Shown here: one piece after another, positions 1-11,567 of the stretch | How positions within the stretch are numbered: the stretch's first letter is position 1 | How the letters are laid out: the number at the start of each line of letters is the position of its first letter | Assembly: GCF_019575955.1 (NCBI RefSeq) | Contig: NZ_CP080575.1 | Coordinates: 2,356,001-2,420,000, forward strand | Reading direction: 5' to 3' | DNA: 64,000 nucleotides | Origin: Nesterenkonia pannonica | GTDB taxonomy: Bacteria > Actinomycetota > Actinomycetes > Actinomycetales > Micrococcaceae | The notes under the pieces: generated by a model | What the model saw: the letters and a program-made list of their open reading frames with translations, nothing else | What the model was told of the DNA's origin: nothing | Database searches by the model: none | Translations under genes and position numbers: made by a program

Positions 1-995
1 GCCCGGCGCCGCATGGCGGCGTATTCAGCTGCCGCACTCGCAGCACCTCGTCCTGTCCATGAACACGCACCGTCACGGTGGTGTCATGTCCGAAGTAGTC
101 CGAGTCGAGCACCACGCCCAGCACACCTCGGCCTGCAGGAGCCAGGGTGAGCTGCTCCGGCCGGAGCATGACTCGCGCCGGACCCGCTGCGGCGGGAAAG
201 CGCAGCGGAATCTCACCGAGGACGCACGAGGCCCAACCATCCGAGATGACTGCGTCCAGCACGACCGCCTCACCGAGGAACTGCGCGGTCTCCAGATCCG
301 AGGGAGAGGCGTATACGTCCTGAGGCGCCCCGTCTGCCGGATGCGGCCCTCGGTGAGGACGGCCACCTGATCGGCGAAGGAGAGAGCCTCGTCCTGATCG
401 TGGGTGACGAGCAGAGCCGTGGTCCCCGTGGCGCGCAGCACCTTCTGCACCGCCTTGCGGGTGCGCTCACGCAGCCCGGCATCCAACGCGGAGAACGGCT
501 CATCCAGCAGGATCACCTGGGGTGCGCGGGCAAGCGCTCGGGCCAGGGCCACACGTTGGCGCTGTCCACCGGACAGCTCATCGGGCCTCCGCTCGCCGTA
601 GCTCTGCGGCAGGCTGACCAGGTCGAGGAGCTCCCCACTTTGGCGCGCCGCTGGCTCCTGCTGAGGGCAGAGGAATCGAGGCCGAACGCGACATTGCGCT
701 CGACGCTCATATGCGGGAACAGTGCGCCGTCCTGCGACACCAGCCCGATCGGGCGGCGGTGAACGGGCTGCTTGGTGATCGCCGACCCGTCCAGCAGAAT
801 CTCGCCGCTGGAGGGCTGGAGGAAGCCCGCGATGCTGCGCAGCAGCGTCGTCTTCCCCGACCCCGAGGGGCCCACGACCGCCGTGGTGGTGCGGGTAAGC
901 AGACTCAGGGCAACATCCGTCAGCACCTCATGACCGGCCAGGCTGACATTCAGCGACGTCACGTCGAGAGTTCGTCCTACGGCACTGACGCTCAT
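1..995 (-). CDS. Iron(III)-type ABC transporter ATP-binding protein (FbpC-like), 3' end outside window
   Basis: ATPase of a ferric-ion (FbpABC/sulfate-type) importer; couples cytoplasmic ATP hydrolysis to the permease encoded just upstream. Visible parts: Walker [10 protein letters not shown] near residue 45, an LSGGQ-type signature readable as [10 protein letters not shown], Walker [14 protein letters not shown]-loop [10 protein letters not shown], then a TOBE-like C-terminus still open at base 1. The ATG at 995 overlaps the permease stop (ATGA), so translation is probably coupled. The frame breaks near 635-645, where a G run is one base short. GTAAGC at 895-900 makes Leu-Thr where LPAR is expected. 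The product is clear; the exact substrate rests on the neighbouring binding protein. Confidence 0.9.
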
Positions 996-2518
996 CGGAC
1001 CTCCTTGAGCAGTTTGGAAATGATGATCCCGGTCGGAATCGCAGCGAGCAGAATGAGCAGCACCGCAAATGGCGCGGCGGCGGCGAAGGATTCATTCCCT
1101 GTGTAGGTCCACAGCCGTGTTGCCAGGGTGTCGAAGCCGGTGGGTCGCAGCATCAGCGTTGCGGGCAGCTCCTTGATCACGGTCAGCATCACCATGAGAG
1201 CGCTTACCCGATGCCCGGCGCCATCATCGGCAGCGTCACCCGCAGGTACGCGAGCCCGGATGAGGAGCCCAGGGACTGGGCGGCCTCCTCGAGCTCCGGC
1301 GGGGAGTTCAGCGCTGAGGCGAGCGCCGGGCCCATCGCCAGAGGGAGCATCAGCGAGCAGTAGGCCACGATCAGCATGGGGATCGTCTGATACAGCGCGG
1401 GGACCGCCGAGATGCCCAGCATGACCATGGACAGCCCAACCACCACGCCGGGCAGTGAGTGCGCGAAGTATGCCGCCCGCTCCAGACCGCGCGCGATCAG
1501 CGAGGACGACGGGCGAGGTAGAGAGCCAGCGGGACGGCAAGCACTGTGGTGGCCGCAGCGGCCAGGGCCGCCACCCACAGAGAGCCGACGAAGGCGCTGC
1601 CCACTTCCTCCAGGGACCCGGGAGTCGAGACGCCTCGGTAGGACCAGTAGGACACCGCGGCCACGGGGACGCCGAGGCAGCCGAGCACCGTCACCCACGC
1701 AGCGCCAGAGGCGGGCGCGCCCCATCGTCCAAGCTCGAGGCGGATAGGAGTCGTCGCTCCTCCCGATCCCAGGGCGGCGTAGCGGGTGGAGCGGCGGCGG
1801 ATGCGCCCTCGATCACCAGCACCAGGGCGGTGAGCACCAGCAGGATGGAGGAGAGCGCGATCCCTCCGAGCCGGTCGAAGCCCATGGAGAAGCTGGTGAA
1901 GATGGCGCGGGTGAAGGTATCGACCCGAAGGATCGCCGGCGCCCCGAAATCGGCGATGACGTAGATGGCGCAGAGGAGGCTGCTTACTGTGATCGCAGGG
2001 GTCACCTGTCTCATGGTGACGGAGAAGAGCGTCTGCGCCGGTCCCCTGCCGAGCGACCGGGCCGCCTCCTCCTGGGCTGGGTCGACGCTCATCAGGGCTG
2101 CCACGGCGGGAAGGTAGACGTAGGGGTAGGTCACCGATGTCATGACCACCACCGCTGCCGCCAGTCCTTCGAAGCTGGTTCCCGGGCTGACCAGGCCGTT
2201 CATGGCCTGCCACCCGAACGCCGCCACATAGCTCGGGACGGCGAGCGGAAGAGCCGCGAACACTGCGAGGGTTCGCCGGAAGGGTATGGACGTGCGGGTC
2301 ACCAGCACGGCGAGCGCCACACCGATGATGGCGCAGCAGGCGGTGACGGCTCCGGTCAGTGTCAGGGATGTGAGAGTGAGCCGTGCGGTGCGAGCGCTGA
2401 AGACGGTTCCGAAGAACTCCTCGGCAGGGTACTCCGTGGCACGTATGCCCAAGTAGAGCAGCGGGACCAGGACGACGACTGCGCAGAGGACCGACAGAGG
2501 GGGCAGCCAGCTGGGCAC
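992..2518 (-). CDS. Iron(III) ABC transporter permease (FbpB-like, two fused membrane domains)
   Basis: Integral membrane permease of the ferric-iron importer, about 508 residues with two binding-protein-dependent transport domains, the usual FbpB size. EAA-type loops are visible in each half (EEAARSLGRGPAQ and LEEAAQSLGSSSG), and the C-terminal motif KELPATLMLRPTGF is typical of the family. ATG at 2518. The frame is broken near 1750-1790, 1500 and 1195-1215. Two modified-looking hexamers (1202-1207, 1982-1987) sit where the family has Pro-Ala and Ala-Gly. It lies 111 bp after the binding-protein gene, with a hairpin between, and overlaps the ATPase gene by four bases. Confidence 0.9.
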
Positions 2519-2565
2519 GCGACCCAGTTCTGCTCCTGATCTGCCTCGGCGCCGGGCACGCTGAA

Positions 2566-2600
2566 GGAGGCCACCGGGCTCCTGGGCCCGGGTGGCCTCC
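2566..2600 (-). terminator. Intra-operon hairpin between binding protein and permease genes
   Basis: GGAGGCCACC (2566-2570 plus 2571-2575) pairs perfectly with GGTGGCCTCC at 2591-2600 around a short GC-rich loop. No U-run follows on the transcribed strand. It is therefore more likely an attenuator or RNA-stability element that keeps binding-protein mRNA above permease mRNA, an arrangement common in ABC import operons, than a full terminator. Confidence 0.55.
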
Positions 2601-2629
2601 TGTGCAGCGTCGGCAACGGCTGAGATGGG

Positions 2630-3680
2630 CTAGCCCACCAGCCCCGCGTCAGTGATCATTTCCACGGTGGTGTCCAAGTCTTCCAGCTGGTTCAGGTCGA
2701 TGTCGGGAACGTCGAGCTCGTCCAGCGGCGGAAGGCCGTCGGGTGCTTCGAACCCATCGATGAGTGCGTACTCAGAGGTCTCCTCGACGAAGTACCCTGG
2801 CCCTCCTCACTGAGGAAGTACTCCAGCATCTCTACGCTGCTCTCGTTCTCCCCGTCGAAGACACCGGCGCTTAAGCAACGTTCATCAGTGAACCGATGTC
2901 ACCGTCGCCGAAGAGGTGATTGGCAGCAGGCAGCTCCTCGGGCTCGACGCCGCGCTCGGCTGCCTGCGCGTAGAGGTAGTAGTGGTTGACCAGGCCCATC
3001 TCCAGGGTGCCGTCGAGCACGTCCGAGACGATCGGGCCGTTGCGCTCCCGGTACTGGGGTCGTTGTCTGCGAGATCTTCGAGCCACTGCTGGGCAGTCTC
3101 TTCACCCTCAGTCACACGCAGGGCGGTGACGAAGGACTGGAAGGAGGCGTTGGTCGGGGCGACGCCGACCCGGCCTTCGTACTCGGGACCGGTCAGCTCC
3201 GCGACGGTGTCGGGCAGGTCAGCCTCGTCGACCTCGTCGGTGTTGTAGATCAGTGTCCGGAGCCTGCCGGAGAGCCCGACCCATTGGTCGCTGTCGTCCC
3301 GGAATGTCTCGGGAACCTCGTTGAGCAGCTCCTCAGGCAGCTCGTCGAAGAGTCCTTCCTGAGCAACGGCGCCCAGAGCGCTTGGCTGTCCTGGGCCAAG
3401 AAGACGTCGGCGGGCGAGTTCTCCCCTCTTCGATGATCTGAGCAGCAAGTTCGGCTGTGTCGCCGTAGCGGACGTCGACATCGATGCCGGTCTCTTCGGC
3501 GAAGTCGTCCACGAGGGGCTGGATGAGGACTTCGTCGCGGCCCGAGTAGAGGACCAGAGCTTCCTGGCCCTCGGCGCCTTCGGCACTGTCGGCGCCCTCG
3601 TCGTTGTCGGCGCACGCACTGGCGCTCAGAGCCAGGACGAGCATGGCCGACAGGCCTGCGCGGTGTCGCTGATGGAGCAT
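2630..3680 (-). CDS. Iron(III) ABC transporter substrate-binding lipoprotein (FbpA-like)
   Basis: Extracytoplasmic iron-binding protein, about 350 residues. It has a signal peptide with lipobox-like LSASACAD, then the family start [25 protein letters not shown], the ADVFLAQD segment, and [13 protein letters not shown]...NHYYLYA, which carries the paired Tyr that commonly ligates ferric iron. The ATG at 3680 has AAAGGA upstream. Frame breaks lie near 3425, 3360 and 3070. At 2869-2876 the sequence GCTTAAGC makes a false stop inside the conserved NVAG-AGV segment. First gene of the operon with the permease and ATPase, and preceded by an iron-box-like palindrome. Acidic residues are abundant. Confidence 0.9.
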
Positions 3681-3810
3681 GGTTGAGATTTCCTTTCACA
3701 GGAGCGAGCAGCGGCGGTGCTTGGGTGCCACACCCGCACAGGGGGCCTCGATCACCCTCTAAGCCCCGTCGGGATGAATAGAACACTACCATGTGAGCTA
3801 ATGAGTGAAG

Positions 3811-3830
3811 TACACCGTAGCCTCACCCAA
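3811..3830 (-). promoter_or_regulatory. Putative DtxR/IdeR-type iron box upstream of the iron importer
   Basis: Read on the minus strand this stretch is TTGGGTGAGGCTACGGTGTA. The left half agrees with the actinobacterial iron-box consensus TWAGGTWAGSCTWACCTWA at most positions; the right half is degenerate. It lies about 130 bp upstream of the binding-protein start. Iron-dependent repression of the operon is inferred from position and partial match only. Confidence 0.4.
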
Positions 3831-3943
3831 GCCCTGTTCCCAGCGTCAGCCCTGCGCCGCAGAAGCGTCTGCGGAGGGAGGGCTCGGCGGCCTCCCGTGA
3901 CATGATGGCCGAGGTCGACGGCACGAAGAGAACTGGGAGCCAG

Positions 3944-5143
3944 ATGCAATTCGACAAGACTCCGGAGAACTCTCCGTACCTCCGCTTCCTTGCCCGTGAG
4001 TTCGGCAGGCGAGGCACGGATCTGCGCCGCGAGCTGTCGAACAAGACGCAGGTGCACGGAAGGCTGGAGAAGCTGAGGCTCAACGGGGCTTACTCGGTCT
4101 CCCCAGCAGCACCACTTCCTCAAGAATGCGGAAGACATCACGCCGGAGGTGCTCGGCGACAAAGCCGCCCTGAAGTTCGCCCACGGATGGTCCGCCCGGG
4201 GCGTCATGCTCCTGGAGCGCACAGGCCCGGAGAGCTACTTCGACCATCTGTCGCTTCGCGAGATGACGGTCGAGGAGATCCGCGAAGCCCAGAAGAACGC
4301 GGCCGCCAGCTTTCGGCGCAAGAAGACCACCTGGATCGTCGAGGAGCTCCTCGCGGGCCCCCAGCCCGGCACGCTGCCGTTCGACTACAAGTTCTATATG
4401 TTCCAGGGCCAGATCGGGATGATCTCTCAGATCGACCGAAACTCAGGGCCCATTCGGAATGCCTTCTTCGACGGGAACTTCCGCCCGCTGAGCAACGAGC
4501 GAGACTTCAGGCTCTCCCCTCGAAGGTGCAGCTTAGCAGCGCCTCTGGTGCCCCGCTCGGCGGCGATGCTCTCGCGCTGGGCGATCGAGCTCTCCAAGCT
4601 GACGGATGCTCCGTTCGTCAGGGTCGACCTCTACGACACCTTCGCCGGGCCGCACTTCGGGAATTCACGTTCTCCTCGGGAGCCGAGTTCAAGGGAACCA
4701 TCAAATTCAGCAATGCGCTGATCGAGACATTCGACGACCTGTTCCTCGATGCGGAGAGGCGTCTGAGCGGTGAGCACGTCGCGCGTCCCGACAATTGGAG
4801 CACTCTCATCGAGTCCGCGGATGAGGCAGCCCTGACTCAGCAGCCGATGGTGGGGGCGCAGGAGTACGAGCGGCTCGCCCATTATCTGTACAACTTCGGC
4901 GAGCTGGGCGGCTTCAGGCTCGCAGAGGCACAGACCCAGTTGGCCGAGGAGGGCGCTGATCCTGCGATCAATGAACGTCTCGCCCGGGCGCACAGCGCGG
5001 CCGCCCATTGGGTCCGAGCGAATCGCGGCCCAGCCAAGGCCCCGGAGCCTGCGACGTTCGGCGGCGCGCTCCGCCAAGCCCGCAAGGACCATCCCCGCTC
5101 GACCGGCTCGTCCGCACAGCGCGCAGGCCCGTGCGCCTGCTGA
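3944..5143 (+). CDS. TupA-like ATP-grasp family protein
   Basis: About 399 residues resembling TupA-like ATP-grasp enzymes, which are found in cell-surface polymer clusters and are presumed to form amide or peptide-type bonds. Recognisable pieces: ITPEVLGDKAALKFAHGWSARG, TTWIVEELL, DYKFYMFQGQIGMI, PFVRVDLYD (metal/ATP-binding segment) and FTFSSGAEF. A C-terminal helical region of about 130 residues follows. ATG at 3944 is preceded by GGGAG; an upstream in-frame ATG at 3902 is possible. Frame breaks lie near 4110, 4515 and 4665, each in G or C runs. It is convergent with the MFS gene and has no polymer-biosynthesis neighbours, so its substrate is unknown. Confidence 0.75.
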   Translation: MQFDKTPENSPYLRFLAREFGRRGTDLRRELSNKTQVHGRLEKLRLNGAYSVSPAAPLPQECGRHHAGGARRQSRPEVRPRMVRPGRHAPGAHRPGELLRPSVASRDDGRGDPRSPEERGRQLSAQEDHLDRRGAPRGPPARHAAVRLQVLYVPGPDRDDLSDRPKLRAHSECLLRRELPPAEQRARLQALPSKVQLSSASGAPLGGDALALGDRALQADGCSVRQGRPLRHLRRAALREFTFSSGAEFKGTIKFSNALIETFDDLFLDAERRLSGEHVARPDNWSTLIESADEAALTQQPMVGAQEYERLAHYLYNFGELGGFRLAEAQTQLAEEGADPAINERLARAHSAAAHWVRANRGPAKAPEPATFGGALRQARKDHPRSTGSSAQRAGPCAC

Positions 5144-5195
5144 GACGAGTCGCAGCAAAGGCCAGCAGCCGCTGAGGCGGACCGCAGGGGCAGCC

Positions 5196-7335
<2,140 letters not shown>

Positions 7336-7336
<1 letters not shown>

Positions 7337-7377
7337 GAGTGCATTTTATGCACTCGTTACCTAATTGCACAAGTGCA
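7336..7377. promoter_or_regulatory. Double palindromic operator of the TetR-MFS operon
   Basis: CGAGTGCAT (7336-7344), spacer TTT, ATGCACTCG (7348-7356) is a perfect 9-bp inverted repeat covering the tetR start codon and -10 box. A second palindrome TGCAC-AA-GTGCA follows at 7366-7377 in the -35 region. TetR repressors commonly bind such sites at their own promoter. Binding by this repressor is inferred. Confidence 0.65.
7343..7348 (-). promoter_or_regulatory. -10 box of leaderless tetR transcript
   Basis: TAAAAT on the minus strand ends 6 nt before the GTG start at 7336; TTGTGC lies 18 bp further upstream as a -35 candidate. No ribosome binding site fits in between. Confidence 0.6.
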
Positions 7378-7383
7378 CAATTT

Positions 7384-7449
7384 GAGGGGCCGCTTCGTGA
7401 TGGACCAACGTGTCGGCAAGAAACGGCTCCTATCCGTAGACGGCCCCTC
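7384..7449. repeat. Long-loop inverted repeat
   Basis: GAGGGGCCG at 7384-7392 is perfectly complementary to CGGCCCCTC at 7441-7449, with 48 bases between. It lies in the gene-free stretch between tetR and tRNA-Met. No gene is recognised in 7378-7545. It could be a relic or an RNA structure; nothing decides. Confidence 0.35.
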
Positions 7450-7545
7450 AGCGTCCCTGGACACAGTGGTGGAGCTGGATGCCTTACGCCGCCGCCAGGC
7501 AGGCTGGATAAGCAACGGCCGTCAGAATTGCCGTCAGACGGCGAA

Positions 7546-7580
7546 AAGGGCCCCCACCGGAACCATCCAGTGGGGCCCTT
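7546..7580 (-). terminator. Terminator downstream of tRNA-Met
   Basis: AAGGGCCCCCAC pairs with GTGGGGCCCTT (one C bulged, loop of about 12), followed on the minus strand by TTTT. It lies 27 bp past the 3' end of the tRNA. Confidence 0.75.
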
Positions 7581-7606
7581 CCGCATCGTGGCGGGGATGC
7601 AGCGTG

Positions 7607-7680
7607 TAGGGAGTGCGGGACTTGAACCCGCGACCAAAGGATTATGAGTCCTCTGCTCTAACCAACTGAGCTAACTCCCC
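7607..7680 (-). tRNA. tRNA-Met (anticodon CAT); Ile2 not excluded
   Basis: A 74-nt cloverleaf on the minus strand: acceptor GGGGAGT/ACTCCCT, D-loop GCTCAGTTGGTTAGAGC, anticodon loop CTCATAA and T-arm GGGTTCAAGTCCC. CCA is not encoded. A CAT anticodon with elongator-type features suggests elongator Met. A lysidine-modified Ile2 tRNA has the same anticodon and cannot be ruled out by eye. Confidence 0.9.
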
Positions 7681-7748
7681 GTGCCCCCTGCAGAGGGGAC
7701 CGCCCTATCCTATCCGAGTGGAGGGATCCCCGTCCTTGCTGCTGGGGA

Positions 7749-8161
7749 CTAAGGGGTGAGAGGCAGGCGCACGCTGGCCCGCGCGGTGGGGTTCTCCTCG
7801 GCCTCGATCGTCAGCGCCTTCAGCCCGTGGCCCTCCGGGAGGAGCTCTGCCAGCTGCAGGGCGACGTAGTGCACGATGACCTCGGTGGTGGAGAACTTCT
7901 CCGCGAAGTCCGGGTGCTCATCCAGGTTCTTAAACCGCAGAGGCTCCAGCACCTGTCCCAGCAGCCGCGACGCTTCGCCGATGTCCATCACCACACCGTG
8001 CTCATCCAGCCCTTCCCGCTCGAAGCTGGCATGAATGGCCAGCGTGGCCCCATGCAGCTGCTGGGCCGGGCCGAAGAACTCATGCTGCAGCGAGTGCGCG
8101 ATCATCACATGGTCGTCCACCTGCAGGGAGAAGGTGGGGCAGCGGTGCTGGACTCTGGCAT
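7749..8161 (-). CDS. 6-pyruvoyl-tetrahydropterin synthase / QueD-like protein (divergent)
   Basis: About 137 residues with the T-fold PTPS/QueD pattern: FSLQVDDHVMIAHSL, PAQQLHGATLAIHASF, VMDIG, NLDEHPDF and STTEVIVHYVA. Catalysts of this family convert dihydroneopterin triphosphate and bind Zn through His residues. Here the usual HGH motif reads HGA, and the position four residues before it, normally Cys, is Ala, so standard chemistry is doubtful. The start is ATG at 8159-8161 with GAGGAG upstream; this requires one C lost in a run near 8135. It follows the dehydrogenase gene by 10 bp and is probably cotranscribed with it. Confidence 0.8.
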
Positions 8162-8171
8162 CAGGGGCTCC

Positions 8172-9150
8172 TCAGCGGTTCGAATGTTTGTATCTGGGGT
8201 GGTCAACAACATGAAGAATCGTCTCAGACTCATCGAGCAGCGGCCCCATACGCTGCGGAAGGTCCTGAAGAGCCGAGTGCCCGGTGATGAGGCGATCGAA
8301 CCGGTCATCATCCAGCAGGCTCAGCGCCGCACCCAGCCTCTCTCGACGAGTCCGGCGAAGGCGCTTCGGCGCTGCCACTTCACCCACCTGCACTCCGACG
8401 ATCCTCAGCCGGCGCGCATGGAAGTCGGCCCCAGCGGAACCTCGGGCGAGCGAGTCCCGTACCAGGAGAGCTCAATGACGGACCCATCGTCGCCCGCGAT
8501 GCGAAGCGCAGTCTCCAGACCGGCGGCCGCGGCAGATGTGTGGACCGCGACGTCGTGGTTGCCCGGCGCGTCCTCCGGAGCGACGGCATTCAGCCCCAGC
8601 TGGCGGCACAGGTGGCGTCGGCCCTCGTGGGGCTCCACCATCAGCACTTCGGCGCCCGTCCGCTGGGCGAGCAGTCCGGCGCACAGGCCGACCAGGCTTA
8701 CCCGACGACCGCCGCACGGTCCGTCAGCGTAAGCTGCGCCTCCCACACGGCGTTCAGCGCCACTCGGCGATTCCCGCCAGGAGAGCCCGTTCGGTCGGCA
8801 TCTCCTGCGGGACGACGTGGCAGTCCTCGGCGGCCATGAGGACGTGCTGGCGATGCCCGGAGAGGGTGAATACTCTCTGCCCCATCAGGCGGTCAGGCCC
8901 GTCGAGGACCACGCCCACATTGAGGTACCCGTGGGAGACCGGAAAGGGCAGCTCCCGAGCTGGTTGGGCGCCCGCATGAGATGAGCGATCTCAGAGGGCA
9001 CCTGTCCTCGAGCGACCAGCCCCTCGGTGCCTCGTGAGATCCCGGAGACCAGAGTCTCGATCAGCACCTGCCCTCACCCGGTGTCGGCGCATCTGCCTCA
9101 CGGATCTCGGAGGTCCCCGGGCCGGTGGTCCAATACTGCAGGCTGCGCAT
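8172..9150 (-). CDS. Zinc-type medium-chain alcohol dehydrogenase-like protein
   Basis: About 326 residues. It follows the MDR pattern: N-terminal LIETLVSGISRGTEGLV, a Rossmann motif VVGAGLVGLCAG near residue 165 once GTAAGC at 8696-8701 is read as GCCGGC and one G restored, acidic ligand residue in VLMVEP, VAVHTSAAAAGLETAL, IELSWYG, and a C-terminal catalytic-domain tail. The protein lacks the structural-zinc loop of classical ADHs. Frame breaks are frequent (about 8410, 8715, 8800, 8945, 9065). ATG at 9150. It forms a pair with the pterin-synthase-like gene and is divergent from a glycosyltransferase. Confidence 0.8.
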
Positions 9151-9208
9151 CAGGCAGAAGCCTCCCAGCCCAGACCGTATGGAACCTGAATGCGGCATGA
9201 TGGCGGGC

Positions 9209-10297
9209 ATGCGACTCTTCGTGGACTGCCGGTATGTGCGCACCCGGGTGCACGACGGGATCTCCCGCTACACTGCCTCCCTGGTCCAGGCGCTGGCCTC
9301 CCGCAGCTCTCCCGCAGAGCTGACGTCACCATGCTGATCAGCGACCCGGCACAGCTGGAGATGCTCCTGACCTGCCTCACCTTCGGATCAGCTCGCCCAC
9401 CTCCCCTGGAGCCGTTCGTTCCCGGCAGATCAACCCCCACTCCCCCGACGTCGTCTTCTCCCCATGCAGACCATGGGCAGCGCCGGACGCACCTACCCGC
9501 TGATCCTCACGCTGCACGACCTCATCTACTACCAGCACAGCGCACCGCCTCGAAACCTGCCTGCACCCATCCGGCTCGGATGGCGCCTCTACCACCTGAG
9601 CTATGCGCCCCAGCGGTGGACGCTGAACCGCGCCGACGCCGTCGCCACCGTCTCCGACACCACCGCACAGCTCATCGAGGAGCACCGGCTGACCCGGCGC
9701 CCGGTGCACCTGGTGCCCAACGCGCCCCAGCCTGTGGCGCAGCCGCGGGACCCTGAGGCCGCCCCGCAGCGGGAACTCATCTACATGGGTTCGTTCATGG
9801 CATACAAGAACGTGGAAGCCGTCATCGCCGGACTGAATATGCTGCCCGAGCACCGCCTCCATCTCTGCTCCCCATCGACCCCGCACGGCGCCAGGAGCTG
9901 ATGGGAGCAGCGCACCGCCCAAGCCAGCTGCTCTTCCACAACGGCATCTCCGAGGAGGACTACAGCAGGCTGCTGAGCTCCGCAGCGGCCCTCGTGACGC
10001 TCTCCCAGGCGGAGGGATACGGGCTGCCGGTCATCGAGGCGATGAGCCACGGCACACCAGTCATCGTCTCCGACCTGCCCATCTTCCGCGAAGTCGTCGG
10101 TGAGGCAGCAGACACCCCGCGGCGCAGGTCGCCGCGACTCCTGAGGATCTTGCCTTCGCCGTACGCCTACTGAGGACCCTGCGGTCTTCGAGGCTGCCAG
10201 CCGCAGCGCCTTCGAACGGTCGCGCGCCTACTCGTGGACGGATTCCGCGGAACGGCTTCTTGCTGCAGCAGAATCCGTACGAGGCGCCTACGCCTGA
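9209..10297 (+). CDS. Glycosyltransferase family 4-like protein
   Basis: About 362 residues, a GT-B enzyme. The N-terminus is MRLFVDCRYVR followed by HDGISRYTASLVQALA. Family 1/4 signatures are PLILTLHDLIYY, VPNAPQPV, IYMGSFMAYKNVEAVI, the acceptor/nucleotide-sugar loop LVTLSQAEGYGLPVIEAMSHGTPVIVSD (E-x7-E) and a C-terminal helix ending SVRGAYA. At least five single-base breaks lie between 9310 and 10180. ATG at 9209 is preceded by CATGAT plus 7 nt; ATGs at 9197 and 9200 are alternatives. It is convergent with a second glycosyltransferase, and the cluster suggests a glycosylated product. Confidence 0.82.
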
Positions 10298-10337
10298 GTC
10301 TCAGAGCCCCTGGCGGCAGCCTCCCGGTGCGGGACGC

Positions 10338-11567
10338 TCACCGACGACGCGGCGGCTCTTCGAAGAACTGGCCTGTCTCCCACCAGTCAGCGCCGCAGTA
10401 CAGGCCTTCGTACGCCGTCATGGTCCTGTCGATGGCGTGCTGGTTGGCCTTGTCGCGGCTTGCCTCCCCATCGCGCGTCGCTGAGCTGCCGGACGGCTGA
10501 ACACTGCATCGAGCTTCCGAGCGAGATCGTCTGCGTCGTAGGGAGCGAAGAGCATGCCGTTCTGATCCTCGGAGACCAGATGAGGCAGCGCCAGCGCATC
10601 GGCCAGCACCACCGGCTTCCCTGCGCTCATCGCCTCCAGGGACACCAGCGACTGCAGCTCCGCCGTGCCGGGCTGGCAGAACACATCCGCCGCCAAGTAC
10701 GCCTCCCGCAGCTCCTCCTCACTGACATGCCCGCGCATCTGGACGCGGTCGGCCAGGCCAAGCTCCTCCACCTGCGCGCGCAGATGATCGCGCTGCTCAC
10801 CGTCGCCGACGACCTCCAGGCGGATGTCGAGGCGAGGATCCGTTCGCGACAGGGCGTCGATGAGAATGTCGACGTTCTTCTCCACCGCAAGGCGCCCGAC
10901 GAAGAGCACCGTCGGATGGTCGCGTGCAGGCCTGTCCTCTCCCGGGCGGAGGGCGTAGTAGTCCACGTCTATCCTGTTGGACAGGGGAAGCACGTTCTCG
11001 AAGCCTACCTTCTCGCGCATAGTCTGCGCAGCAAGCGGTGTGGGCGTGGTGACCACGCTGGCGAGGCCCATGAGCCTGCTCATGTCCTTCCACGAGTTGC
11101 GCGAGACCACGTTCTTGAACCATTGGGGGAAGGGGAGGAAAGGATCCAGGTTCTCCGGCATGAAGTGGTTGGTGGCGATGAGCCGGATGCGACGTCTCTG
11201 TGCGGCCAGAATGGCGGCCTTGCCGATCATGTAGTGGCACTGCACGTGGATGACGTCGGGCTGCAGCTCGTCGACCAGCCTCTCCATGCCCGGTTCGACC
11301 GTCCACGGCAGACACAGACGAAAGTACTCGTGCGTCGGGGCCTTGAAGGAGCGGAACCGGTGGATGGTCGCCTCGGGCCGGCTCCACCATGTCCGGTCCG
11401 GGCCCCGGACGCGCGGCCGCGACGTGGACCTCGTGGCCCCTCGCCGTCATGTGCTTGGCCAAGCGGTGGCCGAAGACTGCGGCACCGTTGACATCGGGAG
11501 GGTACGTATCAGCAACGATGAGGACTCGAAGCGGGGATCGGGTGGACGGTGACGAAGCGTCGCTCAC
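10338..11567 (-). CDS. Glycosyltransferase family 4 (GT-B, PimB/MgtA-like)
   Basis: About 409 residues. N-terminal LRVLIVADTYPPDVNGAAVFGHRLAKHM is typical of phosphatidylinositol mannosyltransferase-like or diacylglycerol glycosyltransferases; further on are PDVIHVQCHY, IATNHFMPE, NVLPLSNGID, VLFVGRLAVEKNVDILI, VSEEELREAYLAADVFCQP and LVSLEAMSAGKPVVLADALA. Start GTG at 11567 overlaps the upstream stop (GTGA). The last segment needs one indel near 10440 to reach the stop at 10338. Frame break near 11290-11400. Cotranscribed with the CDP-alcohol phosphatidyltransferase, which supports a lipid acceptor. Confidence 0.85.

Noticed and set aside
7384-7600. Integrated-element remnant beside tRNA-Met
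   Set aside because: An inverted repeat and a gene-free stretch are present, but no integrase, no repeat of the tRNA 3' end, and no composition shift are visible.
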